Counted from the first letter of the stretch, positions 1 through 10,909 are shown. The stretch: DNA of 41,131 nt from an uncultured Clostridia bacterium (GCA_947631185.1 CANRKJ010000023.1:1-41131), one strand, 5' to 3'. Notes: a model not told the origin generated them from the sequence alone. Program-made: numbers and translations.

Positions 1-2505
1 TTCTTTTGTTGCATTTGGATTCTCTGAATAATATACTGTAACTTTTCCTTCTAAGTTCTTTGGTACTTTTATTCCATTACTTGTCATCTCACTTGTAAAT
101 TCAGAACCTAATCCTGTTTCACTATCTATATATGTATTTCCTTCAAACGGAATTACTCCTAATATCTTAACTTCACTAATTGTCTTATCATAATTATTAA
201 ATACATTAACATTTATATCTGCTGTTCTATCTTCTTTTGTTACTTCTGCAATATTAGGTGCAACTGTTACTGTTTCTTCTTTATTATAATTTGATACTGT
301 TTGTGTTGTTATTAATGTACTTGGTGCTGTTATACCTAAATTAGAAGATATCTTTCCAATTTCTTCTTCATAATTATCATTATTATTAATATCATATATA
401 TCTTTTGAACTTGTTAAATATGTATTACAATCTTCATTATATCCATATAATGTATATGCTTCGCTTGATGATGGTGCAATTGGATTTAATGTTATATCTA
501 CACTTAAGTTTATGTCATAATCCGTTCTTTCATCATTTTCAGCTACTATCTCTGCATAATATTTATTATTCTCTTTATACAAATTACTTAATACAATATT
601 TACATTAGTAGAATCTACATTTAAGTTTTCTGCAAATACTATATCTTCTGGAAATTCTACTAAAAATACTCCATTTTTCCAGCTGATTTGGTTAAACTGA
701 TCTGAAGTAGTTTTTATAGATATGTTTTGCTTTATATTTGAATTTTGTATTTCTGATTTATTTGGACTTATTTTTAAGCTTAATGCTGACTCTGGTTTTC
801 TATATTGTGCATAATGTGTAAATGTTGATGTTTTTGCATCTACACCCTCTAATACTTGATCTTCTGATAAATAAGAGTATATTCCTTCTATAGAATTAAA
901 ATCTTCTTCTGGCATTTGTTCTACTAATAACTTATCATTTATTTCTTTTACATTATGTACATTGAAAGATTGATAATTATTTATACCATATACTTCAACT
1001 TTTACTTTTTTTACATTATTCTCATATTTAAAATAATTGCCTTTTTGATATGTTCTTATATCATCTCTTGAAAATTCTTTTATTACTTCTCCTGTTTCTT
1101 CATTATATGCTTTTGCACTAACTGCATAACCCTCAAAATAAATTCCCACATATGATATATATTCATCTGCATTAAATTTTCCTTTTTTAGTTGATACAAA
1201 ATTATCTGGTCCATTTTCTTTAAAGGTAACTGTATCAGTATAATATTGTGTACAAGTATGCCATACAGTTTCATAATAATCTTCTTTCGTCTCTTGATTA
1301 TTATATGCTTGAACAACTTTCTCTTTTGATACTATATATCTTTCTGATGATTTCTCACCTATTCTTACACTTCCTTCATTAATTACTGTTCCATTTCCTT
1401 TTTTTCCTTCTGTACATATCAGTATACTTTCAGATTGTGACTCTAATATATTATCAAAATCTGAAGTTTGATTATTATAAGCTACATATTTTGATATTAC
1501 TGGTATTTCTACACTAAATGAACGTTCTGGATCTTCCCATGTATTATATGGGATTGCTTCTTTAGGATATTCAAAAACAACTGAATAATTATTAACTGAT
1601 TTTATTGGATTCCTAATAGCACCTGTTTCTTCAGTAACACTGCTTGATCTTTTAATAGTTAGCTTTCCTGTTTCTGAATCGTAATTATAAGCACTAGTAT
1701 TAAGTCCAGATACAGTTACATTTACTGGATAATATCCACTAACTTGTGGAGCACTTGCTGTTACTTCATTTTCTTTTATAAGTAATCCACCAAATGCTCT
1801 TGTATTTATTGTGCCTACAACATTCATACTATTATCGGTAAATGCTATATTGGAACTTTGATAATTGATATCTGAGCTTAGTGAACCATACCAATTTACA
1901 GTAACTTCTCTGGTTACATCTATTGGTGTTGAATTTCCTTCATCATCAACATAAGTTCCTTTTAAAGTCATCGTATTAACTTTGCTATAATCATTTATGT
2001 TATTTCCGATTTTTGAACTTATCTTACCTTCTAAAAGTCTTTGACTACCTGAATATACCTTTTCCTGTAGTCTTATGTTTTTGGTATCGTTTCCTATGTA
2101 ATTTCCAGATACTACAGGATCTTCTATAATTGATGTTGACCAAGTGAAATTCTGAGCATTTAAAGTTATCTGTCCATTTTCTAAATGTCCACTATTTGAT
2201 ACTTTTATTTCTGCCCATAAAATTTCATCAGTTGATTGAACATCTCTAGTCGTACCTCTTATCCTTTCTGCATAACCATCGTTATCATAATCTCTGGTGA
2301 AGAAAACCGAAAACTCTACATTAGGACTTTGAGTTTGATAATCTTCATCTTCAAGTTCGCCATATTTTTTAGCCATTTGATTTTCTATGTCTAATTTGCT
2401 TTGAGTAATAATGCTATTTACTTTTGGTAAAGCGATTATTACTGCAATTGCAAATAAAATTAATGCTATAGCGATGACATAAATTTTTTTACTTACCTTT
2501 CTCAT
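1..2505 (-). CDS. Large exported surface protein, N-terminal 835 residues (runs off the left edge)
   Basis: The frame is open from an ATG at 2505 to the first base of the window with no stop: I checked all 835 codons. AAAGGAG lies about 8 nt before the ATG. The N-terminus has basic residues (MRKVSKK) and then one hydrophobic segment, about residues 9-28, so it is a signal peptide or membrane anchor. After it comes a low-complexity, Ser/Thr/Asn/Tyr-rich extracellular-type region that looks beta-rich, with YDNDGYAERIRGT near residue 75. The composition resembles large Gram-positive adhesin or repeat-domain surface proteins, but I name no domain. The C-terminus is outside the window, so a cell-wall anchor cannot be judged. 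It lies last in the minus-strand order after the VirB4-like, ParA-like and 246-residue genes, separated from them by a repeat array and a strong terminator, so it may be transcribed separately. Confidence 0.8.
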   Translation of the reverse strand, partial: MRKVSKKIYVIAIALILFAIAVIIALPKVNSIITQSKLDIENQMAKKYGELEDEDYQTQSPNVEFSVFFTRDYDNDGYAERIRGTTRDVQSTDEILWAEIKVSNSGHLENGQITLNAQNFTWSTSIIEDPVVSGNYIGNDTKNIRLQEKVYSGSQRLLEGKISSKIGNNINDYSKVNTMTLKGTYVDDEGNSTPIDVTREVTVNWYGSLSSDINYQSSNIAFTDNSMNVVGTINTRAFGGLLIKENEVTASAPQVSGYYPVNVTVSGLNTSAYNYDSETGKLTIKRSSSVTEETGAIRNPIKSVNNYSVVFEYPKEAIPYNTWEDPERSFSVEIPVISKYVAYNNQTSDFDNILESQSESILICTEGKKGNGTVINEGSVRIGEKSSERYIVSKEKVVQAYNNQETKEDYYETVWHTCTQYYTDTVTFKENGPDNFVSTKKGKFNADEYISYVGIYFEGYAVSAKAYNEETGEVIKEFSRDDIRTYQKGNYFKYENNVKKVKVEVYGINNYQSFNVHNVKEINDKLLVEQMPEEDFNSIEGIYSYLSEDQVLEGVDAKTSTFTHYAQYRKPESALSLKISPNKSEIQNSNIKQNISIKTTSDQFNQISWKNGVFLVEFPEDIVFAENLNVDSTNVNIVLSNLYKENNKYYAEIVAENDERTDYDINLSVDITLNPIAPSSSEAYTLYGYNEDCNTYLTSSKDIYDINNNDNYEEEIGKISSNLGITAPSTLITTQTVSNYNKEETVTVAPNIAEVTKEDRTADINVNVFNNYDKTISEVKILGVIPFEGNTYIDSETGLGSEFTSEMTSNGIKVPKNLEGKVTVYYSENPNATKE

Positions 2506-2744
2506 TTGAATTTCTCCTTTTAATTTATTTGTATTACTAATCCTAATAGTAATATATTTACATTAATAAAAAAAGTAGTGGTAAATCTATGTTACATCAC
2601 AGCATTTACGGAAGGATTAAAAGGTTTATTTTATTAAATTTTGATTAATTTTTGTTTAAATTTTAGTATTTTTTAGCCAAATTTAAATAAATATTTACGG
2701 ATTAACATTTTTGCAAATATTGCTTTATATTATTGTTTTTGGCG

Positions 2745-2949
2745 GGTTTGCGGGCGTCCGATGAACGCCAGCAATAAAAATCATATATCTGAATTTATTT
2801 TCATTCTGTAGGGGCGTTCATCGGACGCCCGAAAAAAATCATATATATGAATTTATTTTCATTCTGTATGGGCGTTCATCGGACGCCCGCAAAAAAACAT
2901 ATATCTGAATTTATTTTCATTCTGTAGAGGCATTCATTGGACGCCAGCA
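2745..2949. repeat. Tandem array of hairpin boxes, about 60-bp period
   Basis: Forward copies of a semi-palindromic box of the form GGGGCGTTCATCGGACGCCC lie near 2809, 2867 and 2926 (the last degenerate). An inverted-orientation copy lies near 2750. The roughly 36-bp spacers (AAAATCATATATCTGAAT followed by TTATTTTCATTCTG) are nearly identical to each other. This is the shortest-period array of the box family found at 18272, 21783 and 39151. The box folds into an 8-bp stem with a 3-nt loop. Confidence 0.85.
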
Positions 2950-2950
2950 A

Positions 2951-3010
2951 TAAAATAACAAAAGAAATCCTCAATTTGTTTACAAATTTGGGATTTCTTT
3001 TGTTATTTTA
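2951..3010 (-). terminator. Long hairpin at the 3' end of the 246-residue gene
   Basis: Arms at 2951-2978 and 2983-3010 are complementary over 26 of 28 positions around a 4-nt loop (TTTA). The right arm overlaps the stop codon of the gene ending at 3008. On either strand the distal arm is T-rich, so it can act as a bidirectional terminator. The stem is unusually long for that role. Confidence 0.75.
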
Positions 3011-3748
3011 TAGCACTCCTACCAGTTGCAATTGTTCATCTGTAAGATTAAAATTGCCTCCATTATTTGTTATTATTTTTTGCAGATTTTCAATCTCTCT
3101 AGCTTTATTTATTGTAGATTCTAATGGAACTATATTTTCTAATTGTTTATTTATATTTTTATAAGCTTTATTCATCTCTTTTAAATCTTCTTTTTCATAT
3201 GCATTTTTCCACGTTTCACAATATTTATCTAATTTTTCTATAGAATTTACTTGATTTGTTAAACTATTATCAATATTGTTACTAATAGTTTTAAATAATG
3301 TATTTTTTCCATTTTTGATTATTTTACCTACTCCTTTATCTAAAAATCCTGCATCAACTACCACATCTATAGTTTTACCAATAACAGAACTAATTGTATC
3401 TACTAGTCCACCTTTTTTTACTGCATTTTGAATTTGATCTATATTTTCAAAATTTCCAGTAAAAATTCCTATTGTTGCACTTTTTCCTAAATCTATAGAA
3501 CTTTCAATTGCTTCATTTATTCCTGCTTTAACTCCATCTTGTATTAATGTATCTTTTATATTTATTATTTGATCCTCTAAAAAATCTGGCAATAATGCTT
3601 TTAACCCAATATCTACTGCATTATCTACAACTTTTCCAAATTCAGATTGTAAAAAATTGTTTTGTAAATTATCTATTCCTTCTGATAAACTTGTTGTAAT
3701 ATTCTTACCTGTTTGTATCATATTTTCTATATCTAAAAAATTTTCCAT
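3008..3748 (-). CDS. Unrecognised soluble protein of the VirB4-like locus
   Basis: A 246-residue protein. I chose ATG 3748 because GGAG lies 5-6 nt before it; an ATG at 3763 has no such site and its codons encode that GGAG. There is no signal peptide or clear membrane segment. The sequence looks mostly helical. A Gly/Ile/Val-rich central part (about residues 70-150, e.g. GKSATIGIFTGNF and GKTIDVVVDAGFLDKG) is followed by a charged, probably coiled C-terminal half. I do not recognise the family. It follows the ParA-like gene on the same strand after 42 bp, so it is probably co-transcribed with the VirB4-like ATPase gene. A substrate, chaperone or structural role there would be guesswork. Confidence 0.75.
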   Translation of the reverse strand: MENFLDIENMIQTGKNITTSLSEGIDNLQNNFLQSEFGKVVDNAVDIGLKALLPDFLEDQIINIKDTLIQDGVKAGINEAIESSIDLGKSATIGIFTGNFENIDQIQNAVKKGGLVDTISSVIGKTIDVVVDAGFLDKGVGKIIKNGKNTLFKTISNNIDNSLTNQVNSIEKLDKYCETWKNAYEKEDLKEMNKAYKNINKQLENIVPLESTINKAREIENLQKIITNNGGNFNLTDEQLQLVGVL

Positions 3749-3790
3749 TTTTTCTCCTTTCATAATCTATATTTTTTTAATTTGTCTTTT

Positions 3791-4831
3791 TCAACTTAAT
3801 GTTAAATACTTTTGTAATTTTAATATATCATCTATTCTTACGCTATTTTTAGTATATGTATTTATATAAGAATTAAATTTCGATGTATAATTTATTTTCC
3901 CAATGATTTTTATTTTTTCAAATACATTTCTTACAATTTCTATATCTATTGAACTAATATTATATTTATTTATAAAAATACCTATTTTTTTTAAATCTAA
4001 ACCATAATCTAACAAATACAACTCTAATAATTCCCTTGATTTTTCTATTTCTAAAATATTTGGTTCTAATAAAAAAACATTATAATCACAATTTGGGAAT
4101 ATTGATTTTATATAATTTGAGGATATTTCACTAGATGTATCTATTATTATATAATCAAAATTATGTTTTAAATCTTCAATTATTTCTTTTACTTTTTTAT
4201 TATCAATTATATTTAATTCATTAAAAATATATTTTATTTCACTTAATATATATAAATTTTTTTCTACTTTATTTATTAATGAATTAATATCATAATTTTT
4301 TATTTGTTTTTTTATATTAAATAAATTTTTTAAATCATTACTATATAAGTCAAAATTTATAAGTAATACTTTATTATTTTTAGCTAAATATTTTCCAAGT
4401 AAACTGCAGAAAACTGTTTTACCCACTCCTGAATTTCCAATTATTGATATAACTCTTCTAATATTTTTTAATTTTAAATTATTTACTTTTTCAGGCTTAT
4501 ATTCTCTATTTTCAAAATAACAAATAATCTCCTCTTCTGAACTAAATAATTTTACTTTATTATATTTTTGAAATTCTTCTTTATAATGTTGTTTTTTTAA
4601 AATTAAATATACTTCAAATTCATAAATATTTATTTTTCTAAGAATGTATTCTAAATTATCAATGCAAATTTCTTCATTAATAATAACAACATCAATATTA
4701 TTATCTTTTTCCAAATATTCAAATATTCCATCTATATAAAATATATCTCTTTCTTTAACATCAATAGTATCAATTTCTTTTAGCTTATTGTTCAAATATT
4801 CATTCCCCGTAGCTGTAATTACTTTTTTCAA
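3791..4831 (-). CDS. CpaE/TadZ-like ParA/MinD-family ATPase
   Basis: A 346-residue protein starting at TTG 4831, with AGGAGG 9 nt upstream. The first ~110 residues look like a degenerate receiver-type domain (DVVIINEEICIDNLEYIL). From about residue 129 there is a P-loop, IIGNSGVGKTVFCSLLGKYL, then LLINFDLYSNDL and a DYIIIDTSS segment near residue 230, the usual MinD/ParA order. The canonical KGG start of the deviant Walker A is replaced by NSG, though GK-T is kept. This layout is that of CpaE/TadZ proteins, which position secretion or pilus machines at the membrane. It sits 27 bp after the VirB4-like gene, which fits a partner ATPase of a secretion apparatus. The alternative is a stand-alone partitioning-like ATPase. 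Confidence 0.75.
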   Translation of the reverse strand: MKKVITATGNEYLNNKLKEIDTIDVKERDIFYIDGIFEYLEKDNNIDVVIINEEICIDNLEYILRKINIYEFEVYLILKKQHYKEEFQKYNKVKLFSSEEEIICYFENREYKPEKVNNLKLKNIRRVISIIGNSGVGKTVFCSLLGKYLAKNNKVLLINFDLYSNDLKNLFNIKKQIKNYDINSLINKVEKNLYILSEIKYIFNELNIIDNKKVKEIIEDLKHNFDYIIIDTSSEISSNYIKSIFPNCDYNVFLLEPNILEIEKSRELLELYLLDYGLDLKKIGIFINKYNISSIDIEIVRNVFEKIKIIGKINYTSKFNSYINTYTKNSVRIDDILKLQKYLTLS

Positions 4832-4858
4832 TAATTAATACCTCCTATTATGTATAAT

Positions 4859-6505
4859 CTATAAAATTATCTGTTTTTCATAATCTGAAGATTCTATTTT
4901 TACTAAAATATGATTATCTTCCACAAACATTAAACATTCACCTCTTTTTAATGATTTTATTTCAATCTTCTCTTTTTCACTCAAATTCGTATATTTTTCT
5001 AATACTAAAATATTTTCCTCTTCTAATGAAAAAAATGCTTTAATATTTGAATTATTGAGTATACTTTTACCATATATTCCTTCTTCTAAACTAAATAAAT
5101 CCGAAACATCCTGAGTAATTGCAACACTACTACCTCCATATTTTCTTATTGTTTTAAAAATTTTATAAATAAAACTTGCAACTTCTTTATTAGACACAAT
5201 ACCAATTAATCTCCAAATTTCATCTAAATATATAGCTTTATTTTTACTTCTATCTTTTTTAACTTTATCCCAAAATAAATCAACAAAAATCATCATTCCA
5301 TACTTTAAATTTTCTTCGCCTAAATCATAAATATCTGCAATAATAAGATTATTACTCAAATCTACATTAGTTCTATTATTAAAAAAATTTAAACTACCAT
5401 TAATAAAAATACTTAACTTGCTTTTAAAATAAGTTTCATCTTCATTAAATTCATTATATAAATCTTCTAATATTGGCATCTCTAAGCTACTTTTGAATTG
5501 ATTATTTCTATATAAACTAGAATCATCAAAAGTTATTCCCACTTTAGAATATGTTCTTATAATTTTTTCCTCTAAAACAGAGTATTTTTCATCATCAATA
5601 TTTTCAAAAATAAGTGAAAAAAATCCTTTTAATTTATTCAATTTTGTAACTAAATATCCTTTTCCATCTTCAATAGATTCTTCTCTTATATCTAGAACAT
5701 TAACATATGTATTACTAGTAGGTCCTATTTTTATTAAAGTTCCACCTAAATTTTCACTTATATTTCCATATTCTCTTTCCGGATCAATTACGTATTGTTC
5801 GATTCCAAGCATCCAATATCTTAAAATTTGAGTTTTAATAAAAAAAGATTTTCCTGCACCGCTAGTTCCAAATACACACATATTTGCATTTTTATATTTT
5901 GATTTATTAAATCTGTCAATAAATACTAATGAATTATTATAAATATTTGTACCAATAAAACATCCTGTTTCATCAAATATATTAGATGATATAAATGGAT
6001 ATGTTGATACTAATCCACTTGTTAAAATATTTCTTTTACTAACTTCTTTAATATCTACAGAATTTTCTTGAATTGGTAAACAAGCTTTAAATATTTGTTC
6101 TTGCCTAAATGTTGATCGTCTTGTATACATACCTGACGATTGAAGCATTCCTTCAACTTTATTTAGTGAAAAATTTAATTCTCTTTCATTTGTGGCATAT
6201 ACAACTAAATATAAATAAATATAAAATATATCTTCATTATTTACTTGCAGTTCTTTTCTAATGTATTTAGCATCTTGATATGAAAAAGCAGCAATATCAA
6301 TATCATTTCTATTTTCATTTTTATCTTTTAAATCTACTCCTACATTACCAATATAATAAGTTAAATCTTTTATAACTTTATAACTATCTTGCCTTTCATA
6401 AAATATTGATAAATTCATATTTATATTTGAATTTATAAGATTTTTTAAAATGATATCGTTATATTCTCTATAATAATCAATAACCATTATTCCAGAATAC
6501 AACAT
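4859..6505 (-). CDS. VirB4/TraC-type secretion ATPase (true N-terminus probably at 6599)
   Basis: From the first standard start (ATG 6505) the protein has 548 residues. Walker A is GTSGAGKS at 213-220, followed by QYVIDPEREYG. Walker B is IYLDE at 425-429, then WRLIG and a VAITQDVSDLF segment. This is the VirB4/TraC conjugation and type IV secretion ATPase pattern. The frame stays open upstream to 6604 and encodes a family-like start (KIAPSFISNLNPKYLEID), but ATG 6505 has no ribosome site. At 6614-6608 lies AAGGAGG, and removing the single C opposite base 6597 creates an ATG six bases after it, in frame, adding about 31 residues. So the real start is probably at 6599, with one extra base in this sequence. 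In the family these are membrane-associated hexamers that energise pilus assembly or DNA/protein transport; the substrate here is unknown. Confidence 0.85.
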   Translation of the reverse strand: MLYSGIMVIDYYREYNDIILKNLINSNINMNLSIFYERQDSYKVIKDLTYYIGNVGVDLKDKNENRNDIDIAAFSYQDAKYIRKELQVNNEDIFYIYLYLVVYATNERELNFSLNKVEGMLQSSGMYTRRSTFRQEQIFKACLPIQENSVDIKEVSKRNILTSGLVSTYPFISSNIFDETGCFIGTNIYNNSLVFIDRFNKSKYKNANMCVFGTSGAGKSFFIKTQILRYWMLGIEQYVIDPEREYGNISENLGGTLIKIGPTSNTYVNVLDIREESIEDGKGYLVTKLNKLKGFFSLIFENIDDEKYSVLEEKIIRTYSKVGITFDDSSLYRNNQFKSSLEMPILEDLYNEFNEDETYFKSKLSIFINGSLNFFNNRTNVDLSNNLIIADIYDLGEENLKYGMMIFVDLFWDKVKKDRSKNKAIYLDEIWRLIGIVSNKEVASFIYKIFKTIRKYGGSSVAITQDVSDLFSLEEGIYGKSILNNSNIKAFFSLEEENILVLEKYTNLSEKEKIEIKSLKRGECLMFVEDNHILVKIESSDYEKQIIL

Positions 6506-6625
6506 ATTATCTATTTCTAAATATTTAGGATTTAAATTACTGATAAAACTTGGCGCAATTTTGTCTTTTGACCTTATTATTCCTTTTAAAAATTCCGATG
6601 TTATCCCTCCTTATAAAATTAAATT

Positions 6626-7189
6626 TTATGAATATAATCTTAAATTCATAAATGAAAATAATATATCCTCTACTTCATCTTTGGTATTTACATCTAAAAC
6701 TACATTACCACACCTAGACAAAGATTCTTTTACTTTTAAATACATATCATTTAAATTAACACTAGCAATTTTATCTTTTCCCTGTTCTTCAGATTTAAAA
6801 TTATCTAATTTAAATTTTAAAATAATATAAAAATTTTTTGATGACGATTTATTATTTCTATTTATTTCTAATAAATATGAATAATAATTTTCATATATCT
6901 CAATAATATCTTTATTTGTAAATTCTTTTTCAATTTGTTTTAATTTGGAAATATGTTTTGATAAATCTTCTTTTTTACTTTGAATTAAAATTTGAGAATC
7001 AAAATTACATGTTTTTAAAAAGACTTTATAAGAATTTAAAATTGCTTCTTTTTCTAGGTTAGACTTTAAATCATAATTGATTGGGATAATTCTTATGAGT
7101 TTTATATAATGATTTTTATAAAGTATTATTCCATTATCAAATATTTTTTCAAATGTAAGCCAGTTTTGAGTTGATTCAAAATTATTTAT
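6626..7189 (-). CDS. VirB4 N-terminal-domain-like protein with an apparent AUA start
   Basis: A 187-codon open frame with no ATG, GTG or TTG near its start. AAGGAGG lies at 7203-7197, and exactly 7 nt later is ATA (7189), in frame; the codon two before it is a stop. The protein runs from NNFESTQNWLTFEKIFDNG to a stop at 6626. Its early part (GIILYKNHYIKLIRIIPINY, then EKEAILNSYKVFL) resembles the N-terminal region of VirB4/TraE ATPases from Gram-positive conjugative elements, ahead of the motor domain. It ends about 20 bp before the ribosome site of the ATPase gene. I infer that the N-terminal domain is encoded separately here. Either AUA serves as a rare initiator, or an ATG was mutated (G to A) and expression is low. 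Confidence 0.7.
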   Translation of the reverse strand: MNNFESTQNWLTFEKIFDNGIILYKNHYIKLIRIIPINYDLKSNLEKEAILNSYKVFLKTCNFDSQILIQSKKEDLSKHISKLKQIEKEFTNKDIIEIYENYYSYLLEINRNNKSSSKNFYIILKFKLDNFKSEEQGKDKIASVNLNDMYLKVKESLSRCGNVVLDVNTKDEVEDILFSFMNLRLYS

Positions 7190-7245
7190 AGTTTATCCTC
7201 CTTTCTTTTTAACCTTATAATAAGAAATTTAATTTTTCAAATTAT

Positions 7246-7280
7246 AAAAAAAAGGCAAAAATAATTTAATTATTTTTGCC
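7246..7280 (-). terminator. Intrinsic terminator/attenuator in the leader of the VirB4-like operon
   Basis: On the minus strand a hairpin starting GGCAAAAATAA (paired 7280-7270 with 7264-7254) is followed by eight T (7253-7246). It lies between the predicted transcription start (about 7292) and the first gene (7189). Most transcripts should therefore end after about 45 nt unless read-through is regulated. Confidence 0.8.
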
Positions 7281-7298
7281 CCTCATTAAATTAAAATT

Positions 7299-7327
7299 AT
7301 TATAATTTTTAAAATTATTTTTGTCAA
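7299..7327 (-). promoter_or_regulatory. Consensus promoter of the VirB4-like operon
   Basis: On the minus strand TTGACA (7327-7322), a 17-bp spacer and TATAAT (7304-7299) match the housekeeping sigma consensus exactly. It is back to back with the promoter of the predicted non-coding RNA, so the two transcription units diverge. Confidence 0.75.
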
Positions 7328-7333
7328 GTTTTT

Positions 7334-7363
7334 TTGAATAATTTTTATAAATAAACATATAAT
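7334..7363 (+). promoter_or_regulatory. Promoter of the predicted structured RNA
   Basis: TTGAAT (7334-7339), an 18-bp spacer and TATAAT (7358-7363). The predicted start, near 7370, is immediately before the 5' arm of the closing helix of the RNA. Confidence 0.65.
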
Positions 7364-7369
7364 ACTATC

Positions 7370-7785
7370 ATAAGGTTTATATTGGCCTAACTTAGATTTA
7401 AATATAATAGTTATTTAATATTATATTTAAGTCGAGCAAAAGATTATTAATATTAAATTTATAATTTTAATATTAATAGTCTGAGCTGAAGAGTATTTTT
7501 TTAGAAGTATATTTCTTGATTATAGATTACAAGAAGTAAAATTTTAGAAAAATATTTGAAGTCGTGAATATATCTATATTATAAATTGTTAATTATAATC
7601 CTTTAATAGGACGAATTTAGCAATGATGAGTGTATTTATATTCTATCAACTGCATATATATTTAGATATGAGTTCTAGTTATATAGTAATATATATTAGA
7701 GCAAAATATTTGAATATATATACTGAGATGAAAGTCAATATTAAACTTTATTAAGAAAACTCCCTAATATGGGAGTTTTCTGTTT

Positions 7786-7788
<3 letters not shown>
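7370..7788 (+). ncRNA. Predicted structured non-coding RNA, about 415 nt, convergent with gyrB
   Basis: No reading frame on the plus strand explains this interval. It is bounded by a promoter (7334-7363) and an intrinsic terminator (7754-7788). The 5' end (7372-7384, AAGGTTTATATTG) pairs with 7736-7749 (CAATATTAAACTTT) over 13 pairs with one bulge and one G-U, closing the molecule just before the terminator. Inside are 7400-7409 with 7419-7428, closed further by ACTT/AAGT; a 16-bp helix 7442-7457 with 7466-7481; 7491-7500 with 7548-7557 enclosing 7513-7518/7530-7535; 7578-7584 with 7593-7599; and a hairpin at 7675-7699. Helices are nearly pure A-U while linkers hold most G and C (GTCGAGCAAAAG, GTCTGAGCTGAAGAG, CTGAGATGAAAGTC), as expected for a conserved RNA in an AT-rich genome. 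I do not recognise it as RNase P RNA, tmRNA, 6S or SRP RNA. Confidence 0.65.
7754..7788 (+). terminator. Intrinsic terminator of the structured RNA, shared with gyrB
   Basis: AGAAAACTCCC (7754-7764), loop TAATAT, GGGAGTTTTCT (7771-7781), then GTTTTT: an 11-bp perfect stem. It also lies directly after the gyrB stop on the other strand, so it can serve both convergent transcripts, although the T-run is better on the plus strand. Confidence 0.85.
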
Positions 7789-9738
<1,950 letters not shown>

Positions 9739-9841
9739 CTATTGTGAATATATTTATTTTTTATAAATAATAATTGAATATTCCTATTTCCCTACGTATT
9801 TAAATTTATATCACAAATAATTTTTTTATGCAAATATTTTT

Positions 9842-10909
9842 TTATTTTCTTATACAATTTCCATTTTCTACAAAATAACTATTAGTACCTTCTATATTAT
9901 CTGTACAAGTTATAATAACTTGATTTCCTACAATTTTATTAAGAAAGCTTTCCCTTCTATTACTATCTAATTCAGACATAAAATCATCTAATAAAAGTAT
10001 TGGTGATTCTCCTATCTCCTCTTTTACAATATTTAATTCTGCCAATTTTAATGATAATACCGAAGTTCTTTGCTGTCCTTGAGAACCAAATACTTTAACT
10101 GGTTTCCCATTTATGTAAATTATTAAATCATCTCTATGAATTCCTAATGAAGAATATCCTCTAGAAATATCTATATCTTTTGCTTTTTCTAGATTTTCTA
10201 AAAATTTATTTTTATCTTTACAATTAGAAATATATTTTATAGAAATATCCTCTTCAAGATTTCCACTTTTTGTTATTGTTTTGTGGATAACTTTTATTTT
10301 TTCTAATAATTTTTCTACATATTTTTCACGATAATTATAAACTTTTTCTCCCCACTCTGATAATTGTTTATCCCATATTTCCAACATAGATTTTGGTTTG
10401 TTTTCGTATTTAATTTGTCGTAAATATGAATTTCTTTGTTCAAGTGTTTTATTATAATTATTTAAAATATGAATATAATTTGGTTTTAATGAACTAATCA
10501 TCATATCTAAAAAGCGTCTTCTACAATCAGGTCCTTCTTTTATTATATCAATATCATCTGGTGTAAAAATTACTACATTTATTTTTCCTATAATATCACT
10601 AATTTTGTTTTGCTTAACACCATTTATAAAAAAGGTTTTTTTATCATCTATAATAACTTCTATTTTTCCTTCTCTATCTATGGTTTTATATTCGACTTGT
10701 ATTTTTGCAGAATTTTCTCCAAAACAAATCAAGTCTTTATCTCTTCTAGCTCTAAATGATTTCCCCATTGCAGATAAAAATATTGCTTCTATTATATTAG
10801 TTTTACCTTGAGCATTATTTCCATATATTATATTAACTTTTTCATCAAAAACTATTTCTTGATTTTTATAATTTCTAAAATTTGTTAATAAAATTTTCTT
10901 AATGTGCAT
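9842..10909 (-). CDS. recF: DNA replication and repair protein RecF
   Basis: A 355-residue SMC-like ATPase that loads RecA at gapped DNA. The Walker A is YGNNAQGKTNIIEAI near residues 29-43, the ABC signature lies around FGSQGQQRTSVLSLKLAE near residue 275, and Walker B is SPILLLDDFMSELD. Its place between dnaN and gyrB is the standard one. The small S4-domain gene often found between dnaN and recF is absent, and only 44 bp separate the genes. Directly before the ATG is TTACGGAA, one of the recurring CGGA sites discussed in the findings. Confidence 0.97.
   Translation of the reverse strand: MHIKKILLTNFRNYKNQEIVFDEKVNIIYGNNAQGKTNIIEAIFLSAMGKSFRARRDKDLICFGENSAKIQVEYKTIDREGKIEVIIDDKKTFFINGVKQNKISDIIGKINVVIFTPDDIDIIKEGPDCRRRFLDMMISSLKPNYIHILNNYNKTLEQRNSYLRQIKYENKPKSMLEIWDKQLSEWGEKVYNYREKYVEKLLEKIKVIHKTITKSGNLEEDISIKYISNCKDKNKFLENLEKAKDIDISRGYSSLGIHRDDLIIYINGKPVKVFGSQGQQRTSVLSLKLAELNIVKEEIGESPILLLDDFMSELDSNRRESFLNKIVGNQVIITCTDNIEGTNSYFVENGNCIRK

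Noticed and set aside
405-608. Plus-strand open frame of 67 codons
   Set aside because: It is antisense to the intact, 835-codon surface-protein gene and has a repetitive Leu/His/Tyr composition typical of a shadow frame.
2745-2949. CRISPR array
   Set aside because: Regular ~24-bp palindromic repeats with ~36-bp spacing look CRISPR-like, but the spacers are copies of one another, orientation varies and no cas genes are near.
6561-6830. Plus-strand open frame of 89 codons
   Set aside because: It is antisense to the end of the VirB4 N-terminal-like gene and the virB4 start and has no ribosome site.
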